Of a stretch of 64,000 nt of DNA, positions 16,402 through 28,216 are shown one piece after another. Source of the DNA: Methylocystis sp. MJC1 (GTDB lineage: Bacteria > Pseudomonadota > Alphaproteobacteria > Rhizobiales > Beijerinckiaceae); NCBI RefSeq assembly GCF_026427715.1, contig NZ_CP107561.1, positions 1-64,000 of the forward strand. The letters are read 5' to 3'. The position numbers and the translations under genes were made by a program. The notes beneath the pieces are model-generated. The model was not told the DNA's origin, searched no databases, and saw only the letters and a program-made list of their open reading frames with translations. Within the stretch, counting starts at the first letter, position 1; each line of letters opens with the position of its first letter.

Positions 16402-19400
16402 TTACGAACTGACGCGGGTCGCAGGCGCGACACGGAGCAGGGGATAGAGCGCGAGAAGCTTCTCGACGATCCTCAAAGCGTCATCGCCGAGCGGCACGAA
16501 GAGCCGCAGCTTCCACGCGATGATTTCCGAAGTCAGGCCCTGCGCCTTCAGCCGGTCGACCAAGGTGTCGCCGAAGCCCACAAGTTCGAGCCGGTGACGG
16601 TTCATGACCAAAGAGCGCTTGAGGACGAGTCCTTCGGCCAGAACGAGCCCCGCGCCGTCTTGCATGACCGCGGCGATGGCGGCAATCGGCGCAAGGGCAG
16701 GGGCGCCGGAGCCCGTCGCATCCATGAGAACGGCGGCGCTCGCAGGCGAGACGAGCCGGCCGATGACGCGTTCGCCATCTTCGGTCTGCAGGCGATAGAC
16801 CCGCGCCGCCTCGTCGGGGAGCCGGTTCCAAACCGGAAGCAAGAGGCCGGTCACGATATGAAAAGTGCTCTCGGTCAGCTTCGGTAGAGAAGCGACCTCG
16901 GCCTCCCACGCCCGCCGGAATTCTTCCGAGCTTGTTTCGCGCCAATGCGAGCGCTCCAGGGCCTCGACGGTGACCACATCGGCATGCGTCGGGCGCAGCA
17001 GGCGGACCCGCGGCTGAACCGAGCCGTCGTCCTGCATCAACGCCGTCGCCGGCAATTTGACGGCGGCGCGACCAGACTGCTCGTTGGTCATCAGTCGCGA
17101 CTTTTGCGAGGCGGTCGCATATTCGAACGCCTCGTCGAGCGCGGTGATCCTCGTCTTGTCCTTGCGAAGGATCGTCAGCAGCTGCGTCTCAGCCCCGCTC
17201 TTTCCATGCACAGAGATTGTCTGGCGGTGCGTGACGACGAGGCTTTCGGCCATCAGCGTCTCGACGCCGACATCGAAGACGCCAGCCTGGATCGCCGCCT
17301 CGACCTGCGCCTCCATCAGCCCCTCGAACACCTCGAAGAGAAGATTCTGGAGCGCGATCGGCAGCGCGAGGATGCGGTTGAGGAACGTCGAGATCGGCGG
17401 CAACTCCTCCTTGAGGCTGCCGTCCTGATCGGTGAGATCCAGACCCGTTGCCTCCTCGAAACGCGTCAGCGAACATCCTTCGACCTTGCCGGCATAGACG
17501 AGCTGATAGAGCTGCCGCAGCGCCGTGCGGCCGTAGGGCGATTCGAGATTGTCCTCGGGCCGGAAGAGGCCCTGGCCGCCGGTCTGGCGTTGCCCCCGCG
17601 TGATGGCGCCGAGCGTGTCGAGCCGCCGGGCGATCGTCGAAAGAAAGCGCTTCTCGCCCTTCACGTCGGTCGCGACGGGGCGGAACAAAGGCGGCTGCGC
17701 CTGATTGGTGCGGTTCGTGCGCCCGAGGCCCTGGATGGCGTTATCCGCCTTCCAGCCGGGCTCGAGCAGGTAATGGACGCGGAGCCTCTGATTCCTGGCG
17801 CTGCGCTCGGCGTGATAGGAACGGCCCGTGCCGCCGGCGTCGGAAAAGACGAGGATGCGTTTCTCGTCGTCCATGAAGGCTTGCGTCTCGCCAAGATGGG
17901 CGGAAGCCGGCCGGTTCTCGACGCAGAGCCGATCCGAGCCCCGGGCGTCAGTCTTGCGGACGATTCGCCGCGAGCGGCCGGTGACCTCGGCGACCATCTC
18001 GGTCCCAAAGCGCTGCACGATTTGGTCGAGCGCGCCCTGCACGGCGGGGAGAGCTGCGAGGTGCTCGATCAACCGATTGCGGCGCTCCACGGCTTCGCGC
18101 GATTGGACGGGATTGCCGTTCTCATCGACGACCGGGCGCGACTGAAGATCGCCGTTCTCGTCGGAATAGACCTCGTAAAGCTGCGTCGGGAACGAATGGG
18201 CGAGATAGTCCAGAACATATTCGCGGGGAGTGATATCGCAGGAAAGATCGCCCCATTCGGAAGCTGGGATTTCCGCAAGGCGGCGCTCCATCAGCGCTTC
18301 GCTGGTCGAGACGATTTGGATCACGGCAGCGTGACCCGCCGCCAAGTCCCGCTTGATCGAAGCGATGAGGCTCGGCACCTTCATCGCCGTGATCAGATGG
18401 TTGAAGAAGCGCTGCTTGTTGGATTCGAAAGCCGAGCGCGCGGCGCTCTTGGCGTTGCGGTTATAGGCCCTGCCGCCTTCGCCGGTGATATTGGCGGCTT
18501 CCAAGGCCGCGGTCAGATTATTATGGATGATCTCGAAGGCGCCGGCGTAGGCGTCATAGATGCGGATTTGCTCCGGCGAGAGCTGGTGCTCCAGCATCTC
18601 GACCTCGACCCCGGCGTAGGAGAGGGCGCGCGACGCATAGAGGCCAAGCGCCTTGAGATCGCGCGCCAGCACCTCCATGGCGGCGATCCCGCCCGCCTCC
18701 ATCGCCGAGACGAAATCCTGCCTCGTCGCGAAGGGCATGTCCATTGAGCCCCAGAGCCCCAGGCGCGTGGCGTAGGCGAGATTGGCGACGGTCGTCGCCC
18801 CGGTGGCCGAGACATAGAGGACACGCGCATCGGGCAGGGCGTTTTGCAGCCGCAAGCCCGCCCGGCCTTGCTGAGAAGCGGTCTTCTCGCCGCGCTCGCC
18901 CTTGTCCCCGACGGCGTTAGCGAGGGCGTGAGCCTCATCGAAGACGATGACGCCGTCAAAATCCGCTCCCAGCCAGTCGATGATCTGCGCTAGGCGAGAC
19001 GCCTTCAGCGCGCCGTCACGGCCCTGGCGTTCATCCGAACGCAGAGTCGAATAGGTCGTGAAGAGGATGCCCTCGGAGAGCTTGATCGGCGCGCCCTGCT
19101 TGAAGCGGGACTGCGGAACGATCTGCAGCTTCTCCTGACCGAGAGCCGCCCAGTCGCGCTGCGCGTCTTCGAGCAGCTTGTCGGATTTCGAGATCCAGAG
19201 CGCCTTGCGGCGGCCTTTGAGCCAATTGTCGAGGACGACGCCCGCGACCTGGCGTCCCTTACCAGCGCCCGTGCCATCGCCGAGATAATAGCCGCGGCGG
19301 AAACTCACCGCCTTCTCGGCGGCGTCGGGAGCTGCCGAGACCGTATCGAAGCTTTCATTGACGAGGAAGGAACCGGCGAGATGGCAGCTATGGGCTTCGC

Positions 19401-20880
19401 CGGCGTAGATGACGCTCTCGAGCTGCGCGTTGGACAAGAGCCCCGACTCGACAACGCTTTTCAGGAGATGCGGTTGATAGGAGGGTTTTGGCGGCGCGAC
19501 CGATGCCATGGCGGCGGATTGCACGAGCGTCGTTGGATGCGGCTTGGCGCCCTGGATCCCGATCGACTGCACGGCATAGGGCTCGTAGAGCCCGGCGCTC
19601 AACGCGTCGCCTTCGGGCGCTTTCCAGTCGCGAGGCTCATAGGCGAGCTCGACGATCTCGCCAGGCGCCGTGATGCGCGAGGCGGGGACTGCAACAACAC
19701 CTTTGCTTGAAAGCGGGGCAGGGCGCGTTGACCCAGCAAACGTGAGCAGCGGGGCAGCGCCGCGAGTCGCAAAGACCGGCGTGATCGGTTTGACGGTCGC
19801 GACGACGCTACCGAGAACCGGCGCGTTGCCGTTGCCCTGCGCCTCCGCAACGAGAGGCGCGCGCGGCGGAATATCCCGCTGCACGAGCGCGAGCAATTCC
19901 GGAAGGTCAGCGACCGGACCGAACCCTTGCGGGAATTCTTTCGGGTTTTCAGCCGGCGTCTTGTCGAAAACCGTCAGCCTGCTCTCGACGCTTGTTCCAT
20001 GCCGCGCGAAAAATCCGCGCGCGAGTGAGGCGGTGAAGACGAGCCGTCCGTGCTCCTGCAAACGCACAAAACTTCCGCGCCAGCTATTCGACGTCGGCGC
20101 AAAGTTTTCACCGGTGATGGCGACGAGTCGTCCGCCGGTGCGCAGACGCGAAAGGCTCGCGCGAATATGCTCGAATGTCGCGGCGGCGTGCCGCCCCTCG
20201 ATCAGCGGCGACGAGGAAAAGGGCGAATTCATCAGCACGACGTTAGGGGCCAGATCGGCGTCGAGGCGATCATGCAGCTGCGCCCCGTCAAAGCGGCTGA
20301 GCGGCGCTCCCGGAAACAAGAGTTTGAGGAGATCGGCCCGGGTCTCGGCCCATTCGTTGAGGACGAGTTTCGCGCCCGCGAGCTCGGCATGGATCGCCAG
20401 CATTCCCGTGCCGGCGGAAGGCTCGAGCACGATGTCGCCAGCGCCCAGCCCCGCAGCGAGGCTCGCCACATAGGCGAATTCCAGCGGCGTCGAGAACTGC
20501 TGCAGCGCATGGCTTTCTTCCGAGCGCCGCGTTTCGCTCGGCAGCAGCGCCCCGATCTTCGAGAGCATCGCCAGGACCCGCGACGGCTCCCTGTTCGCGC
20601 GCGTGACCATCGCGGGGCCGTAGCGGCGCAGGAACAGGACCTGCGCCGCCTCCAACGACTCATAAGCGTCCTTCCAACGCCAGGCGCCCTCCGCGTCACT
20701 CGCGCCAAACGCGCCCTCCATCGCCGCGCGCAGGCCGACGACATTGATCGCCTGGCCCTTGGTTAGAAGGCCGACGAGCGCCTGTGCCGCCATCATCAGC
20801 GCGTGCGGCTTGTCGTCGGTCGCGAAAGAAAACTCGGCTTGGGCAACTTTGCTACGGACAGCAGCGAGGCTCGGGCTCAT
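16402..20880 (-). CDS. Strawberry-notch-like methyltransferase/helicase fusion
   Basis: A 1492-aa protein with two enzymatic halves. Residues ~130-300 form a SAM-dependent methyltransferase-like domain (VLEPSAGTGMLAIHAELAG, then VVLMNSPFSSSP, an N-x-P-F-type motif). Residues ~500-1150 form a strawberry-notch-type SF2 helicase: Walker A YYLGDGTGAGKGRQVAG (~532), FDEAHALANAVG (~645), and helicase C with SDAGGTGRSYHA (~1012) and IQGLGRTNRTNQAQ. Proteins of this design recur on alphaproteobacterial plasmids and integrative elements, with unproven function, perhaps DNA modification or anti-restriction during transfer. Its leader carries the purine-rich motifs shared with two other genes. Confidence 0.85.
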   Translation of the reverse strand: MSPSLAAVRSKVAQAEFSFATDDKPHALMMAAQALVGLLTKGQAINVVGLRAAMEGAFGASDAEGAWRWKDAYESLEAAQVLFLRRYGPAMVTRANREPSRVLAMLSKIGALLPSETRRSEESHALQQFSTPLEFAYVASLAAGLGAGDIVLEPSAGTGMLAIHAELAGAKLVLNEWAETRADLLKLLFPGAPLSRFDGAQLHDRLDADLAPNVVLMNSPFSSSPLIEGRHAAATFEHIRASLSRLRTGGRLVAITGENFAPTSNSWRGSFVRLQEHGRLVFTASLARGFFARHGTSVESRLTVFDKTPAENPKEFPQGFGPVADLPELLALVQRDIPPRAPLVAEAQGNGNAPVLGSVVATVKPITPVFATRGAAPLLTFAGSTRPAPLSSKGVVAVPASRITAPGEIVELAYEPRDWKAPEGDALSAGLYEPYAVQSIGIQGAKPHPTTLVQSAAMASVAPPKPSYQPHLLKSVVESGLLSNAQLESVIYAGEAHSCHLAGSFLVNESFDTVSAAPDAAEKAVSFRRGYYLGDGTGAGKGRQVAGVVLDNWLKGRRKALWISKSDKLLEDAQRDWAALGQEKLQIVPQSRFKQGAPIKLSEGILFTTYSTLRSDERQGRDGALKASRLAQIIDWLGADFDGVIVFDEAHALANAVGDKGERGEKTASQQGRAGLRLQNALPDARVLYVSATGATTVANLAYATRLGLWGSMDMPFATRQDFVSAMEAGGIAAMEVLARDLKALGLYASRALSYAGVEVEMLEHQLSPEQIRIYDAYAGAFEIIHNNLTAALEAANITGEGGRAYNRNAKSAARSAFESNKQRFFNHLITAMKVPSLIASIKRDLAAGHAAVIQIVSTSEALMERRLAEIPASEWGDLSCDITPREYVLDYLAHSFPTQLYEVYSDENGDLQSRPVVDENGNPVQSREAVERRNRLIEHLAALPAVQGALDQIVQRFGTEMVAEVTGRSRRIVRKTDARGSDRLCVENRPASAHLGETQAFMDDEKRILVFSDAGGTGRSYHAERSARNQRLRVHYLLEPGWKADNAIQGLGRTNRTNQAQPPLFRPVATDVKGEKRFLSTIARRLDTLGAITRGQRQTGGQGLFRPEDNLESPYGRTALRQLYQLVYAGKVEGCSLTRFEEATGLDLTDQDGSLKEELPPISTFLNRILALPIALQNLLFEVFEGLMEAQVEAAIQAGVFDVGVETLMAESLVVTHRQTISVHGKSGAETQLLTILRKDKTRITALDEAFEYATASQKSRLMTNEQSGRAAVKLPATALMQDDGSVQPRVRLLRPTHADVVTVEALERSHWRETSSEEFRRAWEAEVASLPKLTESTFHIVTGLLLPVWNRLPDEAARVYRLQTEDGERVIGRLVSPASAAVLMDATGSGAPALAPIAAIAAVMQDGAGLVLAEGLVLKRSLVMNRHRLELVGFGDTLVDRLKAQGLTSEIIAWKLRLFVPLGDDALRIVEKLLALYPLLRVAPATRVSS

Positions 20881-20957
20881 CGATCATCTCCGGGATTTTT
20901 GGGACCGGCCCGGGACGCTCTCTCTCATCGCTTCCCGGGCTCGCCCTTCCCGGCAAA

Positions 20958-20971
20958 GCCCTCTTGCTCTC
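20958..20971 (-). promoter_or_regulatory. Conserved purine-rich leader motif, helicase gene
   Basis: On the minus strand GAGAGCAAGAGGGC lies here, with GAGAGAGAG at 20918-20926, about 40 bp apart, upstream of the ATG at 20880. The same two boxes with the same spacing precede the ParB-like gene, and a related pair precedes the gene starting at 29298. Confidence 0.5.
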
Positions 20972-20985
20972 ACCCTCCTTGTCGT

Positions 20986-21399
20986 TCACCCGCGCGCCAG
21001 CCGTTTGTGCGCGAGCGGTCCGAACATCCGGCTGATCAGCGAAAGATCGCCGCTCATCACCGCGCGCACATAGTCCGCGAGCTCGGCGGGGTGATCGAGC
21101 AACGACAAGGGCGCGAGATGATTTCTGCCGCCCTCATAGTCGCGCCGACCTTCGCAAGTGCGGATCAGAATTCCGCTGTCGGCGCCCGTCGCAGGTTGGC
21201 AAACTTGGATGTAGACCCGATCATGGTGCATCGTGATCTCGCCGCTGACGGCAACGCCTCCTTGGTTCGAACGCAAATCATGCGAACCCTCGGGGAACCG
21301 CAGCTCCTTCGCGAGCGCGCGCAATGCGGCTCGCACCTCGCGATGAAATTTCCTCTTTTGCGCGCCGTCATAGGCGCAGAGTCGATACCAGTCGAACAT
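20986..21399 (-). CDS. Conserved plasmid hypothetical protein (137 aa)
   Basis: A 137-aa protein with a basic helical N-terminus (MFDWYRLCAYDGAQKRKFHR) and a central strand-rich part (VAVSGEITMHHDRVYIQVCQ, ILIRTCEGRRDYEGGRNH). I recognise the pattern from plasmid backbones with the same neighbours but know of no function. It sits between the ParB-like gene (82 bp upstream) and the helicase gene, same strand. The ATG at 21399 has AGGTCAAC upstream. Confidence 0.7.
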   Translation of the reverse strand: MFDWYRLCAYDGAQKRKFHREVRAALRALAKELRFPEGSHDLRSNQGGVAVSGEITMHHDRVYIQVCQPATGADSGILIRTCEGRRDYEGGRNHLAPLSLLDHPAELADYVRAVMSGDLSLISRMFGPLAHKRLARG

Positions 21400-21481
21400 G
21401 TTGACCTCCGCATAAGAAAAGAGCCCGCCGGCGAGGGCGAGCTCTGTACTTCGATGTTGAAGGTGGATGGGCTGGCGCCGG

Positions 21482-23560
21482 TTATTCGGCGGCGGCGGGA
21501 TAGTCAGGACTTTCGATTGACTCTTCGAGAAAGGCCGGCAGCCCCTCGTCCTGCGTGGTTGAGGGATCGCCCGCGGGCGCGCCTGGTTCCTGGATCAGGG
21601 GCGGTGCGTCGAGGTTCGGCGTGCGCAAACCCTCGGGCAGCCATCCCGTTCCTTGCAGAAGGCGCTCAGCCTCAGCGGCCATGTCCGCCTTCTTCAGGTG
21701 AGCGATCATCTCCGCCGTCTCGTCGCCCTTCGCCTCCCGCACCGCCGCCAATATGTGCGCCTTGGTGACCTTGCCGAAGAAGCTCTCCACGGTGGCGCTC
21801 CAAGAGGCGCGCATGTCGAGCGCGATATGTTCTGCGAGTCGATCGGCATGCTGGAGCACGCCGGTTCGTCGCTCCCAGGGCATGTTCAGAGCGTTGACGC
21901 TGAGGCCGATGCACAGCGCGAAGAGTTCGGCGCGAGCGCTCTCGTCCTGCGCAAGAAGCCACGACCAGAGATTGGCCGGATCGGCGGGCAGACGCATCTG
22001 CCAATTGCCGAACGACTCGAACAGGGTCCGCGCCGCAAGACTGTCGCCAATGCCGGGGGCGTGCGAACCGAGCGTCACGCTGCGCTCGGAGAGATCGAGA
22101 CAGGAGTGGGAACTCGCACTGTAGAAAGCGTTCAGCGCCAGAGCGTGCGTCGCGGCGAGAAAAGCGGCCTGCGGATTGCTCGCCAGGCCCAGGCGCATAG
22201 CCACGGTGCGATGGGCCGAGAGCTCGACGACCATGAGCCCAGAGAGCTTTGGCGAGGTTTCGACCTCTTCCTCGGTCGGCTCCGGCGAGGCGAGGCCTGT
22301 CTCCGTGTCGGCGCCCACCATGGCGCCGTCGGCGCCCGATTGGGCGCCGGATCGCAGCTCCCCCGCCGCGGCCAGTGCGCCACCCTCCTTGCGAGCTTCG
22401 TCCTCGGGGCGGACGAATCCGCGCTCGACCTTGAGGCGGCCGTCGTGATCGATACTGACGAAGACGCCCGCGCGGGCGATCTCGGCCCGGTCATAGATTG
22501 ACGGACGCTCGTCGATCGACGCGATCTCCACCTCGAGTTCGGCCATGCGTTGATCGGCGTCCTCCGGAATCTCGTCGGCGCTCTCCTGCTCCTCGGACAG
22601 GCGATTGTATTCGGCGACCGCTGCGTCGTAGCGCGCCTGCTCCTCTTCCGTGATCGGCGCTTGGGTCCCCGGCAACCGCCGCAGGCCCGTGGTGTGGCCA
22701 TAGGGAAAGTCGATCGCGATCTCGGACCACTTCCAACCCTCGGCGCGGACTTCCTCGGCTGCGCGCTCGAGGTTCTCGCGCGCGAGTCGATCGAGCAGGG
22801 CGGCATCTTGCAGCCAACCTCCGTCATCGCGGTTGAAGAGGTCGCGCAGCACGACGCCGCCCGCCGTCTCATAAGCCTCAATGCCGACGAACTGGCCGCG
22901 CTTGTCGGAGGCCCGAACCGCGCCTTGCGTCAACTGGCGGCGGATCGCATAGGGTCCCTTGTCGTAGGAGCGCGAGAGCGCGTCCCAGACTTCCTCCTGC
23001 CGCGCGTGATCGTCGGTCACGCAAAAGGCCATGAGCTGGTCGAGCGACAATTCTTCGCCGACATAAAGGTCGAGCAGTTTGGGACTCGCCGCGGCGAGTT
23101 TGAGACGCTGACGCACGATCTGCGCGCCGACGAAAAACCGCGCCGCGATGTCGTCGATGCTCAAGCCCTGCTCATGCAGGTTCTTGAAAGCCCGGAATTG
23201 ATCGAGCGGATGCAGCGCTTCGCGCATCGTGTTCTCGGCGAGGGAGTCTTCTTCCTCGACACCGTCGGTCTTGACGATGCAGGGCACGGGCGCGTTCTTC
23301 GCGAGGCGCTTCTGCTTGACGAGAAGTTTTAGCGCCGCGAGCCTCCGCCCGCCGGCGGTCACGGTGTATTTTCCTTTCTCCACGCCGTCGCCATCGACGA
23401 GCGGTCGGACGCTCAACGACTGCAGCAGCCCGCGCCGGGCGATGTCCTCGGCCAAATCCTCGACGCTCACTCCCGCCTTGATGCGCCGCACATTCGCGTC
23501 CGACGCCACGAGTTTGTCCAGCGCAATATCGCTTGCACCCACCAGCGTGATCTTCGACAT
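21482..23560 (-). CDS. Large ParB/Spo0J-family nuclease/partition-like protein
   Basis: About 692 aa from the ATG at 23560 (MSKITLVGASDIALDKLVAS). The N-terminal ParB domain has LLQSLSVRPLVDGDGVEKGK, TVTAGGRRLAALKLLVKQKR and the ENTMREALHPLDQFRAFKNL box. The HTH is at GLSIDDIAARFFVGAQIVRQ. A long C-terminal extension of ~400 residues has acidic and helical stretches. This long form, distinct from RepB, is typical of large Rhizobiales plasmids and ICEs beside the strawberry-notch gene. The frame is open further upstream, but that part is the tail of another gene and a leader. Role in partition or gene regulation not established. Confidence 0.85.
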   Translation of the reverse strand: MSKITLVGASDIALDKLVASDANVRRIKAGVSVEDLAEDIARRGLLQSLSVRPLVDGDGVEKGKYTVTAGGRRLAALKLLVKQKRLAKNAPVPCIVKTDGVEEEDSLAENTMREALHPLDQFRAFKNLHEQGLSIDDIAARFFVGAQIVRQRLKLAAASPKLLDLYVGEELSLDQLMAFCVTDDHARQEEVWDALSRSYDKGPYAIRRQLTQGAVRASDKRGQFVGIEAYETAGGVVLRDLFNRDDGGWLQDAALLDRLARENLERAAEEVRAEGWKWSEIAIDFPYGHTTGLRRLPGTQAPITEEEQARYDAAVAEYNRLSEEQESADEIPEDADQRMAELEVEIASIDERPSIYDRAEIARAGVFVSIDHDGRLKVERGFVRPEDEARKEGGALAAAGELRSGAQSGADGAMVGADTETGLASPEPTEEEVETSPKLSGLMVVELSAHRTVAMRLGLASNPQAAFLAATHALALNAFYSASSHSCLDLSERSVTLGSHAPGIGDSLAARTLFESFGNWQMRLPADPANLWSWLLAQDESARAELFALCIGLSVNALNMPWERRTGVLQHADRLAEHIALDMRASWSATVESFFGKVTKAHILAAVREAKGDETAEMIAHLKKADMAAEAERLLQGTGWLPEGLRTPNLDAPPLIQEPGAPAGDPSTTQDEGLPAFLEESIESPDYPAAAE

Positions 23561-23569
23561 GTCCTTCGA

Positions 23570-23644
23570 CTCCGCGAAGGGCGGACGAAAGCCTCTCTCT
23601 CGCCCCCTTTCCCTTCGCAGAGCCCGAAGGGCCCTCTCGCTCTC
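23570..23644 (-). promoter_or_regulatory. Conserved purine-rich leader of ParB-like gene
   Basis: On the minus strand, boxes GAGAGCGAGAGGGC (23631-23644), GGCGAGAGAGAGGCT (23590-23604) and TCGCGGAG (23570-23577) precede the ATG at 23560. The last two boxes are identical in sequence and 20-bp spacing to those before the gene at 29298. The first matches the helicase leader. Confidence 0.55.
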
Positions 23645-23750
23645 AGGCGGCCGCCTCCCTCGCTCCACAGACAGGCAAGTTGCACACATCCGCTCCAGCG
23701 CGAGCGTAAGCCTCTGCGACCGCGTCGAGCGGCGCATAAGAAAGCGCGTT
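23643..23750 (-). pseudogene. 3' fragment of small backbone gene split by IS21
   Basis: The minus-strand frame reads NALSYAPLDAVAEAYARAGA, then DVCNLPVCGAREAAA and a stop at 23643. It continues exactly from the W-N-A of the 5' fragment at 29032-29298, joined through the duplicated CGCGTT. Together they make a ~122-aa protein encoded directly upstream of the ParB-like gene. Function unknown. Confidence 0.8.
23745..23750. repeat. Target-site duplication, left copy
   Basis: CGCGTT directly left of the IS21 end. The right copy is at 29032-29037. Both encode Asn-Ala in the interrupted gene (minus strand). Confidence 0.8.
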
Positions 23751-23798
23751 TGCCGCGCGACAAACAAGGTGAGAGTCCAGCGTCAATCAGGATGAGAA
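23751..23798. repeat. Left terminal repeats of the IS21 element
   Basis: Copies GCGCGACAAACAAGG and GCGTCAATCAGGATGAGA match, inverted, the repeats at the right end (28995-29031). Confidence 0.6.
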
Positions 23799-23800
23799 TC

Positions 23801-23864
23801 GCGCGGGGGTTGGCGTGACGGAGGGAGGGCGTAGCCCGTCCGAAGTTACGCCAACCCCCCGCGC
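23801..23864. repeat. Long hairpin in the IS21 leader before istA
   Basis: The arm GCGCGGGGGTTGGCGT (23801-23816) pairs with ACGCCAACCCCCCGCGC (23848-23864), with one extra base. An inner GACGG/CCGTC stem lies inside. There is no T-run after it. Located between the IS end and istA, it might block read-through from outside promoters into istA or be a transposase-binding structure. Confidence 0.5.
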
Positions 23865-23909
23865 GCGGCCCCGAAAAACGCCTGTCTGGCGGTCGTGAGG
23901 GCTGGGTGA

Positions 23910-26107
<2,198 letters not shown>

Positions 26108-26113
26108 ACGCTT

Positions 26114-28216
26114 TCATGATGCCTCCTTTTTTGAGCGTCTCATGCGCTGCACGTGAGCGCGAAGCCTATCAATTTGTTCTGCTGAGAGGTCGATTTGCCA
26201 CGGCTGGCCCTTTGTTAGTTGATGGCCCGCCAGGAGGCCTCGAGCAAGATAATCGAAAATCGTCTGCGGCGTCACGCCGAGGGCCGCGGCGGCACCCTGG
26301 ATCGAATAGCTGCCGTCCGGCCACCGCAGTGGGTTGGGGTCGACGCCGTTGATTTTTACCGTTGGAATGCCCCAACGGTTGCGCAGCAACCAGACATTGT
26401 CGCCCTTGAATGCGCAGCCGCGCGCCGCGACAAAGCCTTCTTGATTCAGGATTTCCGCGATCTCCTTGTCCATCTTGCCCGCGGCATTGAGTTGCGTGAT
26501 TCGCCGCTGCAGCCCGTCTAGATCAACATGGTCGCCGTAAGCGTGAACGCGCCTCGGCAAGCAATGTTCGCTCGTCGCGCCGGTCTGCCAAACGATCTTG
26601 AGCCAGATTTGGCCATGCGTGCGTTTTTGGTCAAGGATCACTTCACGCACGATGAAGCGCAGAATGCGCTTTCGGTCGGCGGCCGAAGTGGTGGTCGCGC
26701 GCCATATCCGCGGCAGGTTTTCGCCCAAGGTTTGCAGCGAGGCGCGATCCGCCTCGTGCAAGACGAGCGGCTCCTCTGATCGCCAGCGCGCATGCTCTTG
26801 ATCAATCGCCTCGACGGCGCGCAGCTTCTCCTCCCAAACGCGTTCGAGTGATCGCGCCACGAGTCGATTTTCCGGTTCGACCGCGTCATATTGGCGGCGC
26901 GCGCGTTCGGCTTCGTAGCGGGCGCGTTCGCGACGGAGCGCCCATTGCCGTTCGAGTTGCCGGCTCTCTTCCTCCAGCTGCCCCATCGCCGCGAGCGCAA
27001 TCGCAATCCGATCCGGGGCGAGGGCGTCGAGGAGAACGCCTTCAACGAACGCGTCAATGGGTAAGGCCCGCACTTCTTGGCACAAGGCGACGCCCCGCTG
27101 GTCCCGGTCAGATCGGCAGCAATAGACCGGATAATCGCCATTTGGGCCGGTGTAACGCAAGCTCATGCGCCGCCCGCAGCGCCCGCAAATGGCGACGCCT
27201 TGAAGCAGCGCCGAGCCTTTGCGCGGGGCGCCGGCGCGGCCCGCCTCATAACCGCTGGCGTTGTCCGCCAATCGCCGCCGGTTGGCCATGAACTCCTCCC
27301 AGCCAATGTAACCAGAGTGAGCGGCCTGCAAGCAAACCGCCCAATCCGTGACAGCCACCTTGACGGTTCCCCGGATTGACCCGGGGCGGCATTTCATCGG
27401 ATCCCTCTGCCGGCGACCGTATACATAGGCTCCAGCATAAGCAGGATTCTGAAGAATATTGCGAACCCGCGCGCTATCGGCTTCCTGCCAGATGACGTCA
27501 TGCGGGCTTGGTCCCAGGACCGGACGGACCGGCAATGGCAGGCCATTCGCCCGCAGAAAGCGCATCACGCCTCGGGCGCTTTGCAACTCCCGGAACTTGG
27601 CGAAGACAAGCTGGATGCGAGCCTGCACCTCTTCATCGGGATTGAGAATGATTGCCCCCGCCCGGTCGTAAGCGAGCCCGGCAGGCAAGGGCAGCCGGAG
27701 TTCGCCGCGAGCCGCTTTTTGACGCTCTCCCTGATGCAAGCGCATGCGAATCTGGTGGAGTTCCGCCTCGCTCATGATGCCGGACAGTCCGAGCAGCAGG
27801 CGATCATGATAGACTCGCGGGTCATACAGGCGCTCGCCATCGGCGATGAGCACGCCAAACACCGAGCACAGCTCGAGGAGCTGATGCCAGTCGCGATTGT
27901 TGCGCGCCAAGCGCGACGCATCGAGACTGATGACCAGACCGGCGTTGCCGAGGCCGATCTCGGCGATCAATTTCTGAAAGCCGTGACGCTCGACGCCGCC
28001 CGCGCCCGATTTTCCAAGGTCCTCGTCAATGACCTGAACGCGCTCATGAGGCCATCCCAAGCCGATGGCGCGATCGACGAGGCGATATTGCAGCTCCGTG
28101 CTCTCCTGGTGCTGACGCACCTGGTTCACCGACGATTGCCGGACATAGACATAGGCCAATTTGGCCCGATGCGCGGTCGTAAGGCGCTCGTCATCAAGGT
28201 TCGATGTCATCAGCAT
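26114..28216 (-). CDS. Large serine recombinase
   Basis: A 700-aa large serine recombinase. The resolvase domain begins AYVYVRQSSVNQVRQHQEST (catalytic Ser near residue 28) and contains SLDASRLARNNRDWHQLLEL. The recombinase domain follows (RGVMRFLRANGLPLPVR, NILQNPAYAGAYVYGRRQRD). A zinc ribbon is at CGRCGRRMSLRYTG with further Cys residues. The C-terminal ~200 residues carry coiled-coil and HTH-like stretches (AAAALGVTPQTIFDYLARGL). It catalyses insertion and excision by paired 2-bp staggered cuts. It is the only recombinase in the cassette and most likely drove insertion into istB. It overlaps the small upstream gene by 23 bases. Confidence 0.92.
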   Translation of the reverse strand: MLMTSNLDDERLTTAHRAKLAYVYVRQSSVNQVRQHQESTELQYRLVDRAIGLGWPHERVQVIDEDLGKSGAGGVERHGFQKLIAEIGLGNAGLVISLDASRLARNNRDWHQLLELCSVFGVLIADGERLYDPRVYHDRLLLGLSGIMSEAELHQIRMRLHQGERQKAARGELRLPLPAGLAYDRAGAIILNPDEEVQARIQLVFAKFRELQSARGVMRFLRANGLPLPVRPVLGPSPHDVIWQEADSARVRNILQNPAYAGAYVYGRRQRDPMKCRPGSIRGTVKVAVTDWAVCLQAAHSGYIGWEEFMANRRRLADNASGYEAGRAGAPRKGSALLQGVAICGRCGRRMSLRYTGPNGDYPVYCCRSDRDQRGVALCQEVRALPIDAFVEGVLLDALAPDRIAIALAAMGQLEEESRQLERQWALRRERARYEAERARRQYDAVEPENRLVARSLERVWEEKLRAVEAIDQEHARWRSEEPLVLHEADRASLQTLGENLPRIWRATTTSAADRKRILRFIVREVILDQKRTHGQIWLKIVWQTGATSEHCLPRRVHAYGDHVDLDGLQRRITQLNAAGKMDKEIAEILNQEGFVAARGCAFKGDNVWLLRNRWGIPTVKINGVDPNPLRWPDGSYSIQGAAAALGVTPQTIFDYLARGLLAGHQLTKGQPWQIDLSAEQIDRLRAHVQRMRRSKKEAS

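Noticed and set aside
16945..18747. A 600-aa plus-strand frame
   Set aside because: Antisense of the strawberry-notch helicase, whose motifs are unmistakable.
23561..23767. N-terminal extension of the ParB-like protein
   Set aside because: This stretch holds the tail of the interrupted small gene in another frame and a conserved leader; the family start is at 23560.
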